From NCBI RefSeq assembly GCF_000017805.1, contig NC_009767.1, forward strand, positions 4,691,001 through 4,755,000: a DNA stretch of 64,000 bases. The letters are read 5' to 3'. The stretch comes from Roseiflexus castenholzii DSM 13941 (lineage in GTDB: Bacteria; Chloroflexota; Chloroflexia; Chloroflexales; Roseiflexaceae). The notes beneath the pieces are model-generated. The model worked only from the letters and a program-made list of their open reading frames with translations. It was not told the DNA's origin and did not search any database. Made by a program: the position numbers and the translations under genes. This document shows, piece after piece, positions 37,548 through 45,952 of the stretch (its first letter is position 1; each line of letters begins with the position of its first letter).

Positions 37548-37975
37548 ATGCGAGGGTCACCTGGGGTGCACCTGAAACAAGACACCCTGCCAGCATCGTT
37601 TTGCGGCGATCTCTGCGATGCTAAGGTTGCGGCATCCGGCAAGCATAGTATAGCACAGGTTGTCCTGGCGTATGTCGCGTGTTGGAGGCGGACGTTGCGG
37701 TGCGCGTTGCCGGTGAGGAGATGACAGCGAGCGACGCGCCGGAATGGAACCGCAGCGCCGGAGTGAACCACGCAGGCCAGCGTTGGGTGAGGTCGCTCCC
37801 GCATCGTCACAGCGGCAATCACCCCCTTCTCACACCCGCACAGACGCAGATTCTTACGCAGCGGATGTTGGGTGTTCCGACACCGTATCTCGCACAAATC
37901 TTGCAGACGGAGGATGGTTGTGGATTCACAACAACCAGGTGACAGAATGTTACCAGGATATTCAAAAAAACGCAT
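37548..37975. other. Intergenic region before the ArsR-type regulator
   Basis: 428 bp with no accepted gene. GTTGTG and CACAAC form a 6-bp inverted repeat around GATT at 37917-37932, about 55 nt before the regulator start. A CATATG palindrome lies at 37973-37978. On the minus strand a TATACT hexamer occurs near 37645, a possible -10 for the UPF0173 gene without a good -35. Confidence 0.4.
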
Positions 37976-37987
37976 ATGATAGGAGCC

Positions 37988-38344
37988 ATGGCACATGTCA
38001 CAATTGACAAACAGGCTCAACTCTTCAAGGCGCTGATGCACCCGGTGCGGATTCAGATTCTCGAAATCCTGCGCGGAGGTGAAGCGTGCGTCTGCCATAT
38101 CGAAGCGATGCTTGGCTTGCGGCAGGCATACGTCTCGCAGCAACTAGCGGTGTTACGGCGATTCGGCCTGATCAAGGACCGGCGCGACGGTTCGAATATC
38201 TACTATCGGGTCATCCGGCGCGAAGTCTTCGATATGCTCGACACAGCGCGCGCGATTGTCGGCGATGAAGAGAAGCCGGCCACGCGACGGGCAACGGGAT
38301 GTTCGTGCCCGCGTTGTGTACCGCACATTGCACGTATTGAGTGA
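37988..38344 (+). CDS. ArsR-family metalloid/thiol-responsive transcriptional regulator
   Basis: 118 residues from the ATG at 37988 (AGGAG lies just before it, slightly close). The in-frame ATG at 37976 is an alternative. The winged-helix DNA-binding core is clear: QLFKALMHPVRIQILEIL, then RQAYVSQQLAVLRRFGLIKD, then GSNIYYRVI for the wing. The GEACVCHIE segment matches the ELCVC site of As(III)/Sb(III) sensors. The tail adds GCSCPRC, a second cysteine cluster. It is followed by a thioredoxin-fold protein and an ArsP-like permease, so it probably represses them and is released by metalloid or oxidised thiols. Confidence 0.88.
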   Translation: MAHVTIDKQAQLFKALMHPVRIQILEILRGGEACVCHIEAMLGLRQAYVSQQLAVLRRFGLIKDRRDGSNIYYRVIRREVFDMLDTARAIVGDEEKPATRRATGCSCPRCVPHIARIE

Positions 38345-38351
38345 GGGACCC

Positions 38352-38591
38352 ATGCTGAACATCAAGGTTCTGGGGTCAGGATGCGCAAACTGCCGGAAGT
38401 TGGAGGAGCGTGTGCGCAATGTCATCCGGCAGCGCAACCTGACGGCGGAGATCGAGAAGGTGACGGATTATGCGCAGATGATGCGCTGGAATGTCATGCG
38501 CACACCGGGTTTGGTGATCAATGACGTCTTGGTCGCTTCCGGGCGCATTCCGACTGAGGAGGAGATCGGCAGTTGGCTGAAGGTTGGTTGA
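38352..38591 (+). CDS. Small thioredoxin-fold protein with CxxC
   Basis: 79 residues of the small redox-active disulfide protein type. The active site is GSGCANCRKLEE (C-A-N-C). MRTPGLVIND carries the cis-proline loop, followed by GRIPTEEEIGSWL. It begins 8 nt after the regulator gene. From memory, such proteins are commonly encoded with ArsR regulators and DUF318 permeases. A role in delivering or reducing the permease substrate is inferred. Confidence 0.9.
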   Translation: MLNIKVLGSGCANCRKLEERVRNVIRQRNLTAEIEKVTDYAQMMRWNVMRTPGLVINDVLVASGRIPTEEEIGSWLKVG

Positions 38592-38648
38592 TACACAGCA
38601 CGTCTTATCGGGGGATGGGGCGGCGGCGCCCCATTTTATGACGCAAGC

Positions 38649-38668
38649 ATATGCAATTTTTTGCATAT
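38649..38668. promoter_or_regulatory. Palindrome before the ArsP-like permease, possible ArsR operator
   Basis: ATATGCAA and TTGCATAT are perfect 8-bp inverted arms around TTTT, ending 15 nt before the permease ATG. The size and A/T-rich dyad resemble ArsR-family operators in general form. A transcript hairpin is the alternative. Confidence 0.45.
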
Positions 38669-38683
38669 CCTGGGGGATGAATC

Positions 38684-39739
38684 ATGGAGCAGACATTATC
38701 GGCGTTATCACTACGACATTCATCACGGCGCGCATGGGGTATTGTTGCCGTCGCTGCTGTTGGCTGGCTGATTGCGTACAACCTGATCCAACCGCTGGCG
38801 CACTGGTTGGCATATCGGGTGCTGGGTTTTGCCGAGGGATCACAGGCAGGCGAGGCGCTCGCCTTTTTTCTGTACGACGTGCCAAAGATCCTGCTGCTGT
38901 TAAGTGGGATGATCTTCGGCATCAGCGTCCTCCGTTCGTTCTTCAGTCCCGAACGCACCCGCGCCCTGCTCGGCGGCAAGCGTGAGGGGATCGGGAACGC
39001 ACTGGCAGCCGGGTTGGGCGTGCTCACACCATTTTGCTCGTGCTCGGCGGTGCCGCTCTTTATCGGCTTTGTCGAAGCGGGCATTCCGCTCGGTGTGACC
39101 TTCTCGTTCCTGATTGCCGCGCCAATGGTGAATGAGGTTGCGCTGGCAATGCTCCTTGGCATGTTTGGCTGGCAGGTAGCCCTACTCTATCTGGTTGCCG
39201 GCATGAGTGTGGCAATTCTATCCGGTATCGTTATCGGGCGCCTGCGCCTGGAGCGCTACGTCGAGGATTTTGTCTGGCAGATCAAAGGCGGTGGCGGCGC
39301 CGTCGCAGGTGAAGCGCCGACATGGGCTGAACGGTTTGCCTTTGCATGGGAGAATACCCGTGAGATTGTCGGCAAGGTCTGGCTCTACGTCGTCATCGGG
39401 ATTGCCATTGGCGCCGGCATTCATGGCTACGTTCCCGAAGAAGCGCTGTCTGGCATCCTTGGGCGCGAGGCATGGTGGTCGGTGCCGGCAGGCGTGATTC
39501 TCGGCGTGCCGCTCTATTCGAATGCCGCCGGTGTAATCCCGGTGGTACAGGCGCTGATGGCGAAAGGCGCCGCTCTGGGAACGGCGCTTGCCTTTATGAT
39601 GGCGGTCGTCGCCCTCAGTTTGCCCGAAATGATCATTCTGCGCCGGGTACTCAAGCCACAGTTGATCGCCGTGTTTATCGGCGTGGTGGCCGTCGGGATC
39701 ATGATGGTTGGCTATCTGTTCAATCTGGTGATGGGCTGA
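38684..39739 (+). CDS. ArsP-like (DUF318) permease
   Basis: 351 residues with about eight transmembrane helices in two repeats. The hallmark TPFCSCSAVPLFIGFVEAGI is near residue 110, and its mirror VPLYSNAAGVIPVVQALM near residue 280. CSCSAVP includes the conserved cysteines of ArsP/DUF318 permeases. A soluble loop (about 185-220) separates the halves. GGGGGA lies before the ATG. In some organisms ArsP exports trivalent organoarsenicals. Here the regulator and thioredoxin-fold protein in front support a thiol-reactive metalloid or similar substrate. Confidence 0.88.
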   Translation: MEQTLSALSLRHSSRRAWGIVAVAAVGWLIAYNLIQPLAHWLAYRVLGFAEGSQAGEALAFFLYDVPKILLLLSGMIFGISVLRSFFSPERTRALLGGKREGIGNALAAGLGVLTPFCSCSAVPLFIGFVEAGIPLGVTFSFLIAAPMVNEVALAMLLGMFGWQVALLYLVAGMSVAILSGIVIGRLRLERYVEDFVWQIKGGGGAVAGEAPTWAERFAFAWENTREIVGKVWLYVVIGIAIGAGIHGYVPEEALSGILGREAWWSVPAGVILGVPLYSNAAGVIPVVQALMAKGAALGTALAFMMAVVALSLPEMIILRRVLKPQLIAVFIGVVAVGIMMVGYLFNLVMG

Positions 39740-39757
39740 CGATTGGACAACTGAGAG

Positions 39758-39786
39758 CAGGGGCGGCGATCGCCCCTGTTTTGTTT
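39758..39786 (+). terminator. Rho-independent terminator after the ArsP-like permease
   Basis: CAGGGGCG and CGCCCCTG form an 8-bp stem with loop GCGAT, followed by TTTTGTTT. It separates the ArsR-controlled genes from the TauE-like gene. Confidence 0.75.
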
Positions 39787-39838
39787 GCGACCGGGTTGAT
39801 CGCGCTATCATCGGCATCGTCTGGAAAGGAGACAGACA

Positions 39839-40594
39839 ATGTCGTATGTTATCCTGACGCTTCTGCTGTTCATCCTTTCGTTCCTCTCAGGAATGATGGG
39901 GCTAGGGGTCGCCTTCATTGCGACGCCGACGCTCGGCTTGTTTGGTCTGGATCTGAAGCATGAAATCATGCCGCTCTCGCTCTGGCTCAATGGCATTACA
40001 GCAATCACCGGCGCTATCACACTGGCGCGCAAGGGAATGGTCGACTGGCGCACCGCGCTTCCGTTGCTGGCGATCACCACCCTTGTGGCGCCGATCGGGG
40101 TCTGGTTGCTTCAGTTTGTGTCAACCACTACTATCTGGTGGATTTATGTCGGCGTCCTCTTTTTCCTTGCATATCGCATGGCCTTTCCGCCGCCGCAAGA
40201 CGACAGCGCGCCGCGTTCGATCGGTGATGACGTTCGGGTAAAGGCCGGCGCGGCCAGTGCGGCGATCGGCGTTTTTGCCGGCTTCCTCGGCGTTGGTCCT
40301 GGCTTTCTGATGATGCCGACATTGGTGTTGCTCGGTTACAACGCGCGCATTGCCGCTGCAACAAATGCGGTCATTGTGACGCTGCCGTCATTCTCGGCAT
40401 TCGCTGCCCATCTGATCGATGCGCGCTTCGATTGGCTCTTGCTCGGTCTGACATCGGTATCCGCCATTATAGGCGCTCAGTCCGGCGCCGCATTTATGGC
40501 GCGCCGGGTGAAGAGTCTGACTCTGACGCGCATCTTCGCTGCGGCCCTGGTGTTGCTGGCGCTGCAACGGACGTGGAGCCTCGTCGTGGCATAA
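39839..40594 (+). CDS. TauE/SafE-family membrane permease
   Basis: 251 residues with about eight hydrophobic helices and the family's repeated glycine motifs: LSFLSGMMGLGVAFIATPTL near residues 13-32 and FAGFLGVGPGFLMMPTLVLL near residues 145-165. Members export sulfite, sulfoacetate or other anions, or import sulfur compounds. AAAGGAG lies 8 nt before the ATG. Its position after the ArsR/ArsP genes suggests a related role in sulfur or oxyanion traffic, but a terminator intervenes. Confidence 0.85.
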   Translation: MSYVILTLLLFILSFLSGMMGLGVAFIATPTLGLFGLDLKHEIMPLSLWLNGITAITGAITLARKGMVDWRTALPLLAITTLVAPIGVWLLQFVSTTTIWWIYVGVLFFLAYRMAFPPPQDDSAPRSIGDDVRVKAGAASAAIGVFAGFLGVGPGFLMMPTLVLLGYNARIAAATNAVIVTLPSFSAFAAHLIDARFDWLLLGLTSVSAIIGAQSGAAFMARRVKSLTLTRIFAAALVLLALQRTWSLVVA

Positions 40595-40819
40595 CCGGCG
40601 CGTAGCGGGCATGCGTGGCGTTGGGGTGTGCCGTTGTGCCCTCACCCCTTATACTATATAAGACGAGAGGCGCGCAGCGCGAGGCATTCGGTGGGCGGTG
40701 GAGGTACTTTGTCTCTATGCGCGCAACGCTGTCAGGCGGCGAGGCGCGCGGCGCGAGGCATGAGGCGGGCGGTGGAGGAGCGCTCTCAAGTGTAGGGTTT
40801 TTCGGGTGGTTCGGCATCA

Positions 40820-41566
40820 GTGGAAAAGGTTTTTGCAGGCGAGGCCGGCTACTGCGACGATATGCTTGTCCCACCTCGTGGCGCGGACGGGTCACCGGTT
40901 TCACGGCTGGCGAACGCCAGATCGACGGCAGGTTGCCGGCGCGCTGGGATGCCGCCGCGACCGAAACATTGATGCTGACCGACCTGCCGCCGGACGCCGC
41001 CGAGACGGTCTGGTATGGGATGCGCGCCGGGGTCGAGGGCAGCGACCAGGATGCCACATCCCAATGACGATTGAAGATGCCGCATGCGTGTCATTCCGAG
41101 CCCTTCGCTTCGCTCAGGGTAAACGCAGCGAGGAATCTGCGCGGGTCGCGCACGACCCCTCGCGCTGCTCGGGGTGACCATGCCGGATGGTCACAGGTCA
41201 TTGGTAACACGTGGTGGGTGGCACGGGGAACCGACCAACATAACCGACTCGCGGTGTGCCGAACGGCGGTGGTTGGTCATGGCGCCGGCGACCTTGTGGG
41301 TGGTGCGCGTCGGCTGTGCCACCGAAGTGGCGCACCCTGCATCGACCGTGGACGCGCTTCCGCCTCGGCATGTGGCGCGCCGCCGCGCGACGGGTCGCCG
41401 GGCGCCTCGGACGATCCGGTGTTTCCGTCGCGGACGGTTGGTGCTGCTTGCGGCACTGCTCCACGGCGGACCGCTTCCCGTCAGACGGTTGGCTCCGGAA
41501 TCCTGGTCGAACCGTCTTGACACTCCTCCCGCACGCGGGAGAGGGGAGTTCACCAACCGGCGCTAA
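40820..41566 (+). pseudogene. IS4-like transposase remnant interrupted by a MITE
   Basis: Two fragments of one DDE transposase. The left, 40820-41058, reads ARWDAAATETLMLTDLPPDA, then AETVWYGMRAGVEGSDQDAT. The right, 41210-41566, reads RGGWHGEPTNITDSRCAERR, then WLVMAPATLWVVRVG and, near the end, RRATGRRAPRTIRCFRRGRL. If the insert and one ACA copy are removed the two reading frames join exactly (A-T-R-G-G-W), restoring the family's WYGMRxWIE..RGGW order. The N-terminal part of the transposase is missing. Confidence 0.7.
41059..41206. mobile_element. MITE-like element, copy C, inside a transposase pseudogene
   Basis: 148 bp. The left end is TCCCAATGAC (one mismatch to the family terminus) and the right end GTCATTGGTA. 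It is flanked by ACA at 41056-41058 and 41207-41209. The interior matches copies B and D in reverse orientation. The interrupted coding frame shows the insertion point exactly. Confidence 0.88.
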
Positions 41567-41584
41567 TGGCCGGTACGCGCGTTT

Positions 41585-41990
41585 GACTCACCCCCTGCCC
41601 CGCTCCCGCACGCGGAGCGAGGAGACCCGCGCCGCGCGCGTCCGTCCCACGGTGGGGCGTGCCGGGGTGCGCTGTCATCGCGCGCCGCCGCAGCCGGTCG
41701 AAGTAATCCCCTCACCCCCTGCCCCGCTCCCGCACGCGGAGCGAGGAGACCCGCGCCGCGCGCGCGTCCGTCCCACGGTGGGGCGTGCCGGGGTGCGCCC
41801 TGTCATTGCGAGACCGGCGTAGCCGGTCGAAGCAATCCCCCCGCCCCAACGAGTCATCGCGCGCCGCCGCAGCCGGTCGAAGCAATCCCCGCATCCTGCG
41901 CCCAGCGAGTTCACGAGCGGAGCGCGCGTATGCGCAGAGCGGGCATACATGGCGTTGGGGTGCGCCAACGTGTACCTGAGCCTCACGCCA
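41585..41990. repeat. Direct repeats and dispersed hairpin modules
   Basis: A segment reading CCCCCTGCCCCGCTCCCGCA and continuing through GGAGCGAGGAGACCCGCG occurs at about 41592 and 41716, each followed by CCCACGGTGGGGCGTGCCGG. Modules reading CCGGTCGAAGCAATCCCC follow three times. The same modules recur inverted near 61080-61260. At 41938 AGCGGGCATACATGGCGTTG resembles 40602-40631, so the region between is bounded by a degenerate direct repeat. No gene is accepted. Confidence 0.7.
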
Positions 41991-41991
41991 C

Positions 41992-42651
41992 TCATGCGGC
42001 CATCAGTGCCTCGCGCAACTTCCCGACCACCATGCTCTCCGGCGCGGCGCCTTCGATATGCACCACATCGTCAATGACTGTGCGCGGCACACCCATCACC
42101 TCGTAGCGCTCGCCGAGGTCAGGGAACTCGGTGACTTCAACCACGTCGGCGGTGATCAGCGGGCTGGCATACGCCAGGCGATGCGCCAGCACCCCGGCGC
42201 GCGGGCAGTATGGGCATCCTGGCGTCACGAAGACTTGCAAGTGCATCGGTTGCTTCAGTTCGTTCAGGAAACTGCGCGTCGCCGGTTGCAATTCCACCGT
42301 GTCGCTGCCGACCATCCGCAACGCCTCGAGCAGGGTCACAAACTCGTAGCCGCTCGGAATGCCGTAGAAGCGCACGCCGTAGTCCTGCGCCGCTTCACCG
42401 CCAAGGATGACGATCGCCGGCGCCTTATCAACGCCGAGTTCGGCAGCGCGCGCGGCGTCCGCTTGCAGGTCGTAGGTCTCGACGCGCAGCAATGGATGAA
42501 GCCCTGCCACTTCTTCGACTAACTCGCCGGTGACATCGCACAATTCACAGTTCTCCTTGCTGCTGAAAAATGCCATGGTCACCGGTCGCTTCAACCCTTC
42601 TTCGAGTTGCTCACGGACAATCTTCCGGTCCTTATCGTGCAAGAGCGCCAT
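41992..42651 (-). CDS. Protein disulfide oxidoreductase (double thioredoxin fold)
   Basis: 219 residues with two thioredoxin-like domains. The first has SKENCELCDV (CxxC near residue 38), and the second VFVTPGCPYCPRAG (CPYC near residue 142) followed by GVPRTVIDD, the cis-proline loop. This layout matches prokaryotic PDO/glutaredoxin-like proteins and is related to AhpF's N-terminal region. GAGGAGGAAA lies before the ATG. It is a cytoplasmic thiol-disulfide exchange protein. No operon partner is clear, since the deacetylase gene upstream is separated by about 70 bp. Confidence 0.88.
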   Translation of the reverse strand: MALLHDKDRKIVREQLEEGLKRPVTMAFFSSKENCELCDVTGELVEEVAGLHPLLRVETYDLQADAARAAELGVDKAPAIVILGGEAAQDYGVRFYGIPSGYEFVTLLEALRMVGSDTVELQPATRSFLNELKQPMHLQVFVTPGCPYCPRAGVLAHRLAYASPLITADVVEVTEFPDLGERYEVMGVPRTVIDDVVHIEGAAPESMVVGKLREALMAA

Positions 42652-42720
42652 TGGGCTTTCCTCCTCAGAGATGTGCAATTCTTCTGCGCATATGATGTGT
42701 GAAGCGCAGCAAAGGTTACA

Positions 42721-43446
42721 TTACCCGTGCAAGGCGGGCAGAAAGACCGTCGGACTATGCACCAGCAGCGGACTCTGGCTTTTGAACGCTTCGGCATACG
42801 CCACACCGAAGAGTCGTCCAACGTATGCATCCTCCGCTTCGTAGAGGGTCAACAACCGATCATGCCCTTCTTCGATCCTGAAAATCGAGCCGTATTCCGC
42901 CAGCGCCGCTCGTTTGCGGTCGTAGACACTGCTGACATCCACTGCAAAGGCGAAGTCGCGTCCCCATGGCGGTTCCATTTTGCAATGTGGGTAGAAGAGG
43001 CGCTCGACCGCCCATGGTCTGGTATCGCCGAGCGCTTCCCCACCCGGCACACGGTCCCAGTGATCAAGGCGCGCATAGAAGACCGCAGCGCTCACCAGGC
43101 TGCCGACAGCCGCGTGATCCGGGTGGACGCAGGCGTCGGTGGTAGCGAAGACGATGGCGGGACGATGGATGCGGATCAGGCGAGCGACGGCAAGACGCAG
43201 ATGGATCGTGTCGGTGATCAGGCGGTCCTGTGCATTGAGGAACAGACGATCCGCGCCCAAATGCGCTGCTGCACGGCGCGCCTGTTCGGCGCGCACACCC
43301 GGCGCGGCGAAATCGCTCGGTTCGCCATCGCACAGATCGACCAGCACAACCCGTTTGTCCTGTTTCGTCAGTAGCGCGATTGTGCCGCCCATCTGCACTT
43401 CGGCATCGTCGGGGTGCGCGGAGATAACCATGACATCGTATGACAC
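42721..43446 (-). CDS. LmbE/PIG-L-family deacetylase (BshB1-like)
   Basis: 241 residues from a GTG start with AAAGGGG about 7 nt upstream. The zinc motif AHPDDAEVQMGG lies near residues 10-21, with the third ligand in VHPDHAAVG near residue 115. LVDLCDGEPS, NAQDRLITDT and IVFATTDACVHPDH match the family that includes BshB1, which deacetylates GlcNAc-malate in bacillithiol synthesis. The rest of the bacillithiol pathway is not in this window, so the true substrate is uncertain. MITE copy D lies 40 bp upstream of the start. Confidence 0.85.
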   Translation of the reverse strand: MSYDVMVISAHPDDAEVQMGGTIALLTKQDKRVVLVDLCDGEPSDFAAPGVRAEQARRAAAHLGADRLFLNAQDRLITDTIHLRLAVARLIRIHRPAIVFATTDACVHPDHAAVGSLVSAAVFYARLDHWDRVPGGEALGDTRPWAVERLFYPHCKMEPPWGRDFAFAVDVSSVYDRKRAALAEYGSIFRIEEGHDRLLTLYEAEDAYVGRLFGVAYAEAFKSQSPLLVHSPTVFLPALHG

Positions 43447-43486
43447 GGTTCGCCCCTTTCCAGAAAGATTGATGCTGTCGAAATAA

Positions 43487-43634
43487 TACCAATTACCTGT
43501 GAACATCCGGCATGGTCACTCCGAGCGGAGCGAAAGGTCTTGCGCGACCCGCGCAGATTCCTCGCTGCGTTTACCCTGAGCGAAGCGAAGGGCTCGGAAT
43601 GACACGCATGCGGCATCTTCAATTGTCATTGGTA
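43487..43634. mobile_element. MITE-like element, copy D
   Basis: 148 bp with termini TACCAATTAC (one mismatch) and GTCATTGGTA, flanked on both sides by TAA (43484-43486 and 43635-43637). It sits between divergent genes, close to the promoter of the TerB-like gene. Confidence 0.87.
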
Positions 43635-43659
43635 TAAGATGTGCTGCGCCGCTGCAACG

Positions 43660-43687
43660 TTACACACAGCGGCGCAGGTGGTATAAT
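43660..43687 (+). promoter_or_regulatory. Promoter candidate for the TerB-like/MFS pair
   Basis: TTACAC (43660-43665) and a perfect TATAAT (43682-43687) are spaced by 16 bp, about 45 nt before the ATG at 43734. It lies 26 bp beyond the right end of MITE copy D. Confidence 0.55.
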
Positions 43688-43733
43688 TGCTCTTCCTATC
43701 CGGCAATACGGTGAGCATAGAAGGAGAGCGACA

Positions 43734-44168
43734 ATGGGAGCATGGTCGGAACTGGACGCAGTGTACCCGCCCGGCGCACTGACGCCTGGCGCGACACTAC
43801 TGGCGGCGCTGGCGCACCTGCACAGCGCGAGGAGCCTGTATGATGAGCGTGGCGCGCTGGCGCGCTTTGTGCCGGATGCGCGGCGCGGCCTGGCGCTGGA
43901 CCGCGATCTGATCGACCGGATCGAGCAGCATCTGGCGCGTGTTTCGTTCGATGCGTTCGTCCGTGAAGCGCGCGAACGGCTCAATTATCAGCAACGACGT
44001 TGCCTGGCGCTCAACCTGCTCGATGCCGTGCTCGCCGCCGGTGAACGCCCCGAAGCGCATCCGCGCTACCGCGCGCTGATCGAAGGACTCGGCATCACGG
44101 CTGAAATGCTCGACCCCTACCAGCACGCCCTTGTGTTGAAGAACGACCTGAGCATCTTTCCACAGTAA
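43734..44168 (+). CDS. Small helical TerB-like protein
   Basis: 144 residues, all-helical and without membrane segment. The segment RERLNYQQRRCLALNLLDAV, then LAAGERPEAHPRYRALIEGL, recalls the TerB/TerB-like fold in which acidic residues in the helix-loop bind metal, but the conserved acidic set is incomplete, so the call is tentative. AAGGAG lies 7 nt before the ATG. The stop TAA is directly followed by the ATG of the MFS transporter, so the two are one unit. Confidence 0.65.
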   Translation: MGAWSELDAVYPPGALTPGATLLAALAHLHSARSLYDERGALARFVPDARRGLALDRDLIDRIEQHLARVSFDAFVREARERLNYQQRRCLALNLLDAVLAAGERPEAHPRYRALIEGLGITAEMLDPYQHALVLKNDLSIFPQ

Positions 44169-45410
44169 ATGACTATCACACCGTCGCAGCGTAGCGCGTT
44201 TGCCGCAAGGACATTCGCAGCGTTACGGCATCGTAATTATCGCCTCTGGTTCTTCGGGCAGATGGTATCGCTCTTCGGCTCCTGGATGCAAACCACTGCT
44301 CAGGGATTTCTGGTCTTTCAACTGACCGGTTCGCCCGCGTACCTGGGGTATGTCGGGTTCGCCGCCGGCATTCCTGCGTGGGCGCTGACTCTCTATGGCG
44401 GCGTGGTCGCCGATCGTATGCCGCGCCGAACTCTGCTGATCATCACGCAGACGGCGCAGATGGCGCTGGCATTCGCGCTGGCGGCGCTCGTGTTCAGCGG
44501 TATCGTCCAACCCTGGCATATTGTCGCACTCTCGTTCCTGCTAGGGATCGCCAATGCGTTCGACGCTCCGGCGCGCCTGGCATTCGTGCGTGAACTGGTG
44601 GACAAGGAAGACCTGACGAATGGCATTGCGCTCAACGCGACGATGTTCAACCTGGCGACGACGACCGGACCGGCGATGGCGGGGGTGACCTACACTCTGG
44701 TGGGACCGGCGTGGTGTTTCATGCTGAACGGCATCTCGTTCCTGGCGGTCATTGGCGCGCTCTGGCGCATGCGGATGGCGCCGCAGCCGGTTGCGCCACG
44801 CAGCGCCTCGGCGTGGCGCGACCTGCGCGAGGGGTTGAGTTACATCCTGCACGAACCGGTGGTGCGCACGCTGATTGCGCTGGTGGGGGCGACGAGTTGT
44901 TTTGGCATCTCGTTTGCGACCCTCTTCCCGGCATGGGCGGTGCGCATTCTGGGGGGCGACGCCGCCACAACCGGTCTCTTGCAATCGGCGCGCGGTCTGG
45001 GAGCGCTGCTGGGAGCGTTGCTGATTGCGTCACTGGGGCGCTTTCAGTTCAAAGGGCGTCTATTGACAGTCGGCACATTTGCGTTCCCAACACTGCTCAT
45101 TGTGCTGACCTTCACGACCTGGCTGCCGCTGACCCTGGTGCTCCTGACGGCTTCGGGGCTGGCGGTGATCCTGATCATGAACCTGGCAAATGCGCTGGTG
45201 CAGACGCTGACACCCGATGCGCTGCGGGGTCGGGTGATGGCGGTCTACAGCATGGTCTTTTTCGGAATGATGCCAATCGGTGCGCTCTGGATCGGGGTGA
45301 TCGCCGAGCGAGCCGGTGAACCGACGGCAGTGATCAGCGGGGCGCTGGTGGTCCTGGGAGTCGCAGCGCTCATACGTTTGGCTGTGCCGCAGATACGGAA
45401 GTTGACGTGA
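44169..45410 (+). CDS. Major facilitator superfamily exporter (DHA3/EntS-like)
   Basis: 413 residues with 12 predicted helices. The start FAALRHRNYRLWFFGQMVSL and NGIALNATMFNLATTTGPAM are typical of the MFS_3 group, which includes enterobactin exporter EntS. The loop after helix 2 has GGVVADRMPRRTLL, the MFS motif A. It starts immediately after the TerB-like stop codon. An export substrate cannot be predicted. Confidence 0.88.
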   Translation: MTITPSQRSAFAARTFAALRHRNYRLWFFGQMVSLFGSWMQTTAQGFLVFQLTGSPAYLGYVGFAAGIPAWALTLYGGVVADRMPRRTLLIITQTAQMALAFALAALVFSGIVQPWHIVALSFLLGIANAFDAPARLAFVRELVDKEDLTNGIALNATMFNLATTTGPAMAGVTYTLVGPAWCFMLNGISFLAVIGALWRMRMAPQPVAPRSASAWRDLREGLSYILHEPVVRTLIALVGATSCFGISFATLFPAWAVRILGGDAATTGLLQSARGLGALLGALLIASLGRFQFKGRLLTVGTFAFPTLLIVLTFTTWLPLTLVLLTASGLAVILIMNLANALVQTLTPDALRGRVMAVYSMVFFGMMPIGALWIGVIAERAGEPTAVISGALVVLGVAALIRLAVPQIRKLT

Positions 45411-45488
45411 GGATAGTTGCTGCACACGCCATCGCATTCAGTCGGGGTCTCACGCAATCCTGTTTTTCTGCGCAACCCGCTCCATGTG

Positions 45489-45952
45489 CTACCCGCGTCT
45501 CCGGCGCAGCAGCAGAATGCCCGGCAATCCCAGCAGACCGCCGGGTTTGATGAGATTGAAGAATGCATCGAGCCATGCAAGTCCGCCTATAACCGCAAAA
45601 GAACCACCGACCACCATCACAATCGTCGAAGGCATCCATATCCACCAGGAGTCGATCATCGCCGACTGCGGCGTTTGCGGGTCGTACAGCACTTCGACGG
45701 CATCACCCACGCGGTAGGCTGGCGGGTTGCTGCCCATAGTGTCCTCAAAGCGAATTGTCTCGCCGTTCGCCGTGCGAAACTCCACGACTGCATAGTGGAG
45801 TGTGCTTCGTTTTTCGCCCTGGGTTCTTGTTCGTGAGACGACTTCGACAACGGCGCCCTGTGCCTTGACCATCGTGGCGATCTGATTTTGCTGATGCACG
45901 CGCCACATCTGCCCACCGTACAAGGCGCCCAGCCCGATCGCCGCCGCAATAA
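45489..45952 (-). pseudogene. DUF3592-like membrane protein gene with its 5' end removed by a MITE
   Basis: About 150 residues of a DUF3592-type protein are readable: a first helix (AAAIGLGALYGGQMW), the conserved beta domain (AQGAVVEVVSRT.., VEFRTANGETIRFEDTMGSN, PPAYRVGDAVEVLYDPQTPQ) and a second helix (WIWMPSTIVMVVGGSFAVIG). The frame runs back into MITE copy E with no credible start codon or ribosome site at the junction. The native start was probably displaced. A short product from an internal start is possible. Confidence 0.7.
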
